Shown here: piece by piece, positions 5,713 through 7,399 of the stretch
Layout: each line of letters opens with the position of its first letter
Position numbering within the stretch: the stretch's first letter is position 1
NCBI GenBank assembly: GCA_027306845.1
Contig: DAHUYY010000092.1
Coordinates: 1 to 7,399 of the forward strand
Source: Vulcanimicrobiota bacterium
GTDB lineage: Bacteria; Vulcanimicrobiota; Vulcanimicrobiia; Vulcanimicrobiales; Vulcanimicrobiaceae
Direction of reading: 5' to 3'
Length of the DNA: 7,399 nt
The notes under the pieces: generated by a model
What the model saw: the letters and a program-made list of their open reading frames with translations, nothing else
Databases searched by the model: none
Told to the model about the DNA's origin: nothing
Translations under genes and position numbers: made by a program

Positions 5713-6495
5713 ATGAAAGAAGCACCTCTTCGCGTCGCGCTCGCCGACGGCGTCGCACGCGTCACGCTCTCCCGCCCAAAGGTTCGTAACGCATTTAACA
5801 CCGAGATGATCGATGCGTTACGCGAAACCTTCGAGCGTTTCAACAACGACGACAGCACGCGCGCCGTATTGCTGACCGGTGAGGGGCCCGTCTTTTGTGG
5901 AGGTGCCGATATCTCGTGGATGCGCGCATCGCTCGATCTTAGCCACGACGAGAATCTCGCCGACGCTCGCGCGATGAGCGCGATGTTCCGTGCGATCGAC
6001 CGCTGCAGCAAGCCGACGGTTGCCGCCGTTCACGGTGCGGCACTCGGCGGAGGCGCGGGGCTCGCGGCGGTCTGCGATATCGTCATTGCCGCAGAGGATG
6101 CCGTCTTCGGTTTCACCGAAGTGAAACTCGGAATCATTCCAGCGGTAATCTCCCCGTTCGTTCTCGCCAAAATCGGCCGTAGCCACGCGCGCGCGCTCTT
6201 TCTCACCGGCGAGCGCTTCGATGCGCAGCGAGCGGCGGCGATCGGGCTGGTGCACCGCGTCGTGCGAGCCTCACACCTCGACGATGCCGTCGACGAGACG
6301 TTGCGCGAACTCTTCAGTGCGTCACCCGCTGCAACCGCAGCGGCGAAGGCGCTGATACCACGGGTCATCGAGAGCAGTTACGATGCGACGCTCGCACTAA
6401 CCGCCGAAGCGATCGCCGTGCAACGTACCTCCCCGGAGGGGCAAGAAGGGTTACGTGCTTTTCTCGAACGCCGGACGCCGACGTTTTCACGATGA
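5713..6495 (+). CDS. liuC: Enoyl-CoA hydratase, LiuC-type (methylglutaconyl-CoA hydratase)
   Basis: Crotonase-family enzyme of 260 residues, cytoplasmic. The closest recognisable type is methylglutaconyl-CoA hydratase of leucine/isovalerate breakdown, which forms HMG-CoA. The oxyanion-hole segments are FCGGADISWMR (about 61-71) and HGAALGGGAGL (about 107-117). The catalytic glutamate is E136 in FGFTEVKLGIIPAVISP. The second crotonase glutamate is replaced by glycine (G116), as I recall for LiuC proteins. The GADxxWM motif, TEVKLGIIPAVISPFV and FLTGERFDAQRAAAIGLVH are also typical of LiuC. Full length, with a normal C-terminus. The ATG at 5713 has only a weak purine-rich site upstream. The stop overlaps the next ATG by 4 bp (ATGA), and that gene encodes a biotin carboxylase, which is the liuC-liuD order of leucine catabolic operons. 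A broader enoyl-CoA hydratase role cannot be excluded from sequence alone. Confidence 0.9.
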   Translation: MKEAPLRVALADGVARVTLSRPKVRNAFNTEMIDALRETFERFNNDDSTRAVLLTGEGPVFCGGADISWMRASLDLSHDENLADARAMSAMFRAIDRCSKPTVAAVHGAALGGGAGLAAVCDIVIAAEDAVFGFTEVKLGIIPAVISPFVLAKIGRSHARALFLTGERFDAQRAAAIGLVHRVVRASHLDDAVDETLRELFSASPAATAAAKALIPRVIESSYDATLALTAEAIAVQRTSPEGQEGLRAFLERRTPTFSR

Positions 6496-7399
6496 TCCGT
6501 CGCCTTCTCATCGCCAACCGCGGCGAAATCGCTATCCGAGTCGCACGAACCGCGCATGAAATGGGTATCGCCGCGCTCGGCATCTATTCGACCGCCGACG
6601 AGCGAGCCTGCCACGTTCGCGCGTTGGACGAAGCGCGCTGCATCGGCCCCGCGCTCGCCCGCGAATCGTACCTGAACGTCGACGCCGTGCTTTCCGCCGC
6701 GCGCGCGATGGAAGCCGATGCCATTCATCCCGGATATGGTTTTCTCTCCGAGCGCGCTGATTTCGCGCGTGCCGTCCGCGATGCCGGGCTTATTTTCGTA
6801 GGTCCCAGCCCCGAAGCGATGGCGGCGATGGGCAGCAAAATCGAAGCAAAACACAAAGCGCGTGCCGCCGACGTACCGGTAATACCCGGCTACGACGGCG
6901 CCGAACAGGATCTTGTGACGTTGCGTGCGCGAGCGCAAGAAGTTGGTTTTCCACTCCTCATCAAGGCGAGCGCGGGCGGCGGAGGGCGCGGAATGCGCGT
7001 CGTCGAGTCGCTCGCCGACTTCGATGAAGCCCTCGACGCGGCAAAACGCGAAGCGCTCGCTGCATTCGGCGACGAAAGCGTTCTCCTCGAACGCTATCTC
7101 CGTTCGCCGCGCCATATCGAATTTCAGATTCTCGGTGATTCCTTCGGAAACTTGGTCTATTTCGGCGAACGCGAGTGTTCGATCCAGCGCCGCCATCAAA
7201 AAGTGCTCGAAGAAGCGCCGAGCACCGTCGTCTCGCCGGAACTGCGAGCGCGAATGGGCGAGGCCGCGCTGCGCGCCGCGCGCAGCGTCGGCTACAGCAA
7301 CGCCGGCACGGCCGAGTTCATGCTCGACGCGGATGAGTCGTTCTACTTTCTCGAGATGAACGCACGCCTGCAGGTGGAGCACCCGGTTACCGAATTTGT
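6492..7399 (+). CDS. Biotin carboxylase subunit of an acyl-CoA carboxylase, probably methylcrotonyl-CoA carboxylase alpha; 3' end cut
   Basis: ATP-dependent biotin carboxylase. The first 302 residues are in the window. The N-terminal domain starts RRLLIANRGEIAIRV and includes HPGYGFLSE (79-87). The ATP-grasp part has MGSK (113-116), the glycine loop AGGGGRGMR (161-169), ERECSIQRRHQKVLEEAP (about 226-243) and the metal/catalytic segment FLEMNARLQVEHPVTE (about 287-301), with E288, N290 and R292 in place. Key residues are intact. The window ends before the biotin carboxylase C-terminal part and before any biotinyl (MKM) domain. It therefore cannot be told directly whether this is a short AccC-type protein of about 450 residues or a long MccA/PccA-type protein of about 650. 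GYDGAEQD and AKREALAAFGDE, together with the overlapping LiuC-type gene, favour the methylcrotonyl-CoA enzyme (LiuD). Translation is probably coupled to the hydratase through the ATGA overlap. Confidence 0.92.
   Translation, partial: MIRRLLIANRGEIAIRVARTAHEMGIAALGIYSTADERACHVRALDEARCIGPALARESYLNVDAVLSAARAMEADAIHPGYGFLSERADFARAVRDAGLIFVGPSPEAMAAMGSKIEAKHKARAADVPVIPGYDGAEQDLVTLRARAQEVGFPLLIKASAGGGGRGMRVVESLADFDEALDAAKREALAAFGDESVLLERYLRSPRHIEFQILGDSFGNLVYFGERECSIQRRHQKVLEEAPSTVVSPELRARMGEAALRAARSVGYSNAGTAEFMLDADESFYFLEMNARLQVEHPVTEF

Noticed and set aside
5655..6011. N-terminal extension of the cytochrome b frame up to 6011
   Set aside because: The extra residues are Ser/Arg-rich without structure, lie over the divergent hydratase gene, and precede a normal cytochrome N-terminus at about 5654-5672.
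6378..7382. Minus-strand open frame of 334 codons
   Set aside because: It is antisense to the hydratase end and the biotin carboxylase, which has complete catalytic motifs. The translation has no domain and is typical of a high-GC shadow frame.
1..7399. Mobile element, CRISPR array, RNA gene or defence system
   Set aside because: No transposase or integrase motif, terminal repeat, spaced direct repeats or tRNA-like fold was seen. All genes look like ordinary chromosomal genes of similar base use.

Overview
This 7.4 kb window is gene-dense bacterial DNA with high GC content (estimated by eye at about 60%). It holds nine protein-coding genes and almost no intergenic space. No tRNA, rRNA, CRISPR array, transposase or long repeat is visible. 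GTG and TTG starts, 4-bp start/stop overlaps, a Tat lipoprotein and the gene mix point to an aerobic or facultative heterotroph with a periplasm. A poorly cultured, soil-type lineage such as Eremiobacterota is possible, but this is an impression from composition and gene style and I cannot test it here. The longest stretch without a gene is about 58 bp (5655-5712), so there is no gene-free region over 300 bp.

Layout from left to right. (1) On the minus strand, a secreted four-cysteine protein of unknown function (1745 to 1044) is followed after 29 bp by a GAF-GGEEF diguanylate cyclase (1014 to 1), cut by the left edge. (2) On the plus strand, a small exported cupredoxin (1731-2315) starts head-to-head with the secreted protein, so that their first codons overlap. 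It ends tail-to-tail with the next operon, overlapping it by 21 bp. (3) A tight minus-strand operon reads from 5654 to 2295. In order of transcription it encodes a four-helix b-type cytochrome, a Tat-exported sulfite-oxidase/MsrP-type molybdenum oxidoreductase lipoprotein, an exported ferritin-like protein and a membrane HD-GYP c-di-GMP phosphodiesterase. (4) Divergent from it on the plus strand, a LiuC-type enoyl-CoA hydratase (5713-6495) overlaps by 4 bp a biotin carboxylase subunit (6492 onward), cut by the right edge.

Likely biology. The cytochrome and molybdenum enzyme look like a quinone-linked respiratory or repair module at the outer face of the inner membrane. The ferritin-like protein and the nearby cupredoxin add metal or redox functions in the same compartment. 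The HD-GYP protein has an extracytoplasmic sensor region, and the neighbouring operon carries a cyclase, so the window encodes both making and breaking of c-di-GMP around this redox module. Whether they are functionally connected is inference from gene order. The right-hand pair fits the leucine/isovalerate branch: methylcrotonyl-CoA carboxylation followed by methylglutaconyl-CoA hydration.
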